From contig JAIRXX010000115.1 in NCBI GenBank assembly GCA_031268065.1, positions 1 to 13,631 on the forward strand: a DNA stretch of 13,631 nt, in the 5' to 3' direction. The notes beneath the pieces are model-generated. The model made no database searches. It worked only from the letters and a program-made list of their open reading frames with translations, and was not told the DNA's origin. Shown one piece after another: positions 13,086 to 13,631 of this stretch. Source of the DNA: Propionibacteriaceae bacterium. Lineage in GTDB: Bacteria > Actinomycetota > Actinomycetes > Propionibacteriales > Propionibacteriaceae. The position numbers and the translations under genes are program-made. Positions within the stretch are counted from its first letter, which is position 1. Every line of letters starts with the position of its first letter.

Positions 13086-13631
13086 ATGAGAAATATCCTG
13101 GCTGGCGCTACCCGCGTTTCAGCTGCCGCATTGGCTGCAACGCTGGCTCTGGCGAGCTTGGCGGGCTGCTCGACGGCAGACCAGGCTGGCACTCCCAGCA
13201 GTTCGGGCGCTGCCCCAGCCGAGAACGTCACTTTGACAATGACGATCTGGGGCTCGGACACCGACCAGAAAGTTATGGAGGAACGGCTCGCTCTCGCCAA
13301 AGCGGCGTTGCCGAATATAACCGTCAACCTGCAATTGATCGCCAAGGACTACGACACGAAAGTGCAGACCATGTTCGCCGGTGGGCAGGCCCCGGACATC
13401 ATGATGACCGCAGAGGCGGTTAATGTGTATTCGTCCAAGGGCCAGCTCGAAGACTTGAATCCCTACTTCGCCGCTGAGGGCGTCGATCCGGTGGCCGCAT
13501 TTGGGCCGGGGTCGGTGAACACCTACTCGACTGACGGAAAGCTTTGGGGTGCGCCCGACCGCTCCGGCGCTGCCGTGGTCTACTACAACAAGGGTTTGTT
13601 TGACGCCGCCGGTGTGGCCTATCCGAGCGCG
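13086..13631 (+). CDS. family-1 extracellular solute-binding lipoprotein of a sugar ABC transporter (5' part)
   Basis: The first 182 codons are present and the gene runs off the right edge. A lipoprotein signal peptide occupies residues 1-28 (RNILAGATRVSAAALAA..., lipobox LAGC), followed by a Ser/Ala/Gly-rich tether. The fold then begins with VTLTMTIWGSDTDQKV, and NITVNLQLIAKDYDTKVQTMFAGGQAPDIMM is characteristic of MalE/UgpB-type (CUT1) binding proteins. LWGAPDRSGAAVVYYNKGLFDAAGV is the equally typical segment that precedes the substrate site. The start follows AAGGA with a 7-nt spacer. Such proteins bind oligosaccharides or glycosides outside the cell; CUT1 permease genes normally follow. 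The divergent ROK gene is the probable regulator. Confidence 0.93.
   Translation, partial: MRNILAGATRVSAAALAATLALASLAGCSTADQAGTPSSSGAAPAENVTLTMTIWGSDTDQKVMEERLALAKAALPNITVNLQLIAKDYDTKVQTMFAGGQAPDIMMTAEAVNVYSSKGQLEDLNPYFAAEGVDPVAAFGPGSVNTYSTDGKLWGAPDRSGAAVVYYNKGLFDAAGVAYPSA

Overview
The window comes from a high-GC Gram-positive bacterium, most likely an actinobacterium. The grounds are strongly GC-biased third codon positions, a murT/gatD pair for lipid II amidation, two ROK-family regulators that carry HTH domains, and sugar ABC transporters with lipoprotein solute-binding subunits. Genus cannot be fixed from the sequence alone. Overall the window is a cell-envelope block followed by carbohydrate-uptake modules.

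Left part (1-4190, minus strand). Beyond a poorly resolved edge (1-333) lies a tRNA-Lys(CTT) gene (334-410). Upstream of it, reading leftward, is an SGNH hydrolase (4190-3396), murT (3308-1845), a 215-codon ORF for a Pro/Thr/Asn/His-rich repeat protein (1848-1201), and gatD (1204-476). MurT and GatD normally form one enzyme that amidates the alpha-carboxyl of D-Glu in lipid II. Here their genes are held apart by the repeat ORF, which joins murT with an ATGA overlap and gatD with another ATGA overlap. The insertion is bounded by an exact 8-bp direct repeat. This is the most unusual part of the window.

Middle (4305-10598). Two divergent units lie here. Leftward run a ROK regulator (6397-5210) and a translationally coupled single-domain sugar ABC ATPase (5213-4305) that has no permease or binding protein in this window. 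Rightward runs a complete CUT2-type (multiple-monosaccharide) uptake operon: a lipoprotein binding protein (chvE-like), a dual-domain ATPase (mmsA/gguA-like) and a permease (gguB-like). The 252-bp divergent region holds two inverted repeats that are good operator or leader-hairpin candidates. A stem-loop separates the binding-protein gene from the ATPase gene, and a 16-bp perfect stem-loop follows the permease gene.

Right part (10599-13631). A nitroreductase-family flavoprotein (10856-11416, plus) converges on a second ROK regulator (12765-11551, minus). That regulator diverges from a second, family-1 type (MalE-like) lipoprotein binding protein which runs off the right edge (13086 onward). 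Their 320-bp intergenic region carries a perfect 13-bp AT-rich inverted repeat, an unannotated 44-codon ORF with a strong ribosome binding site, and a GC-rich hairpin.

Working model (inference): each ROK protein senses a sugar or sugar derivative and controls the divergent transporter operon and its own gene. The envelope genes on the left are not obviously linked to sugar uptake.
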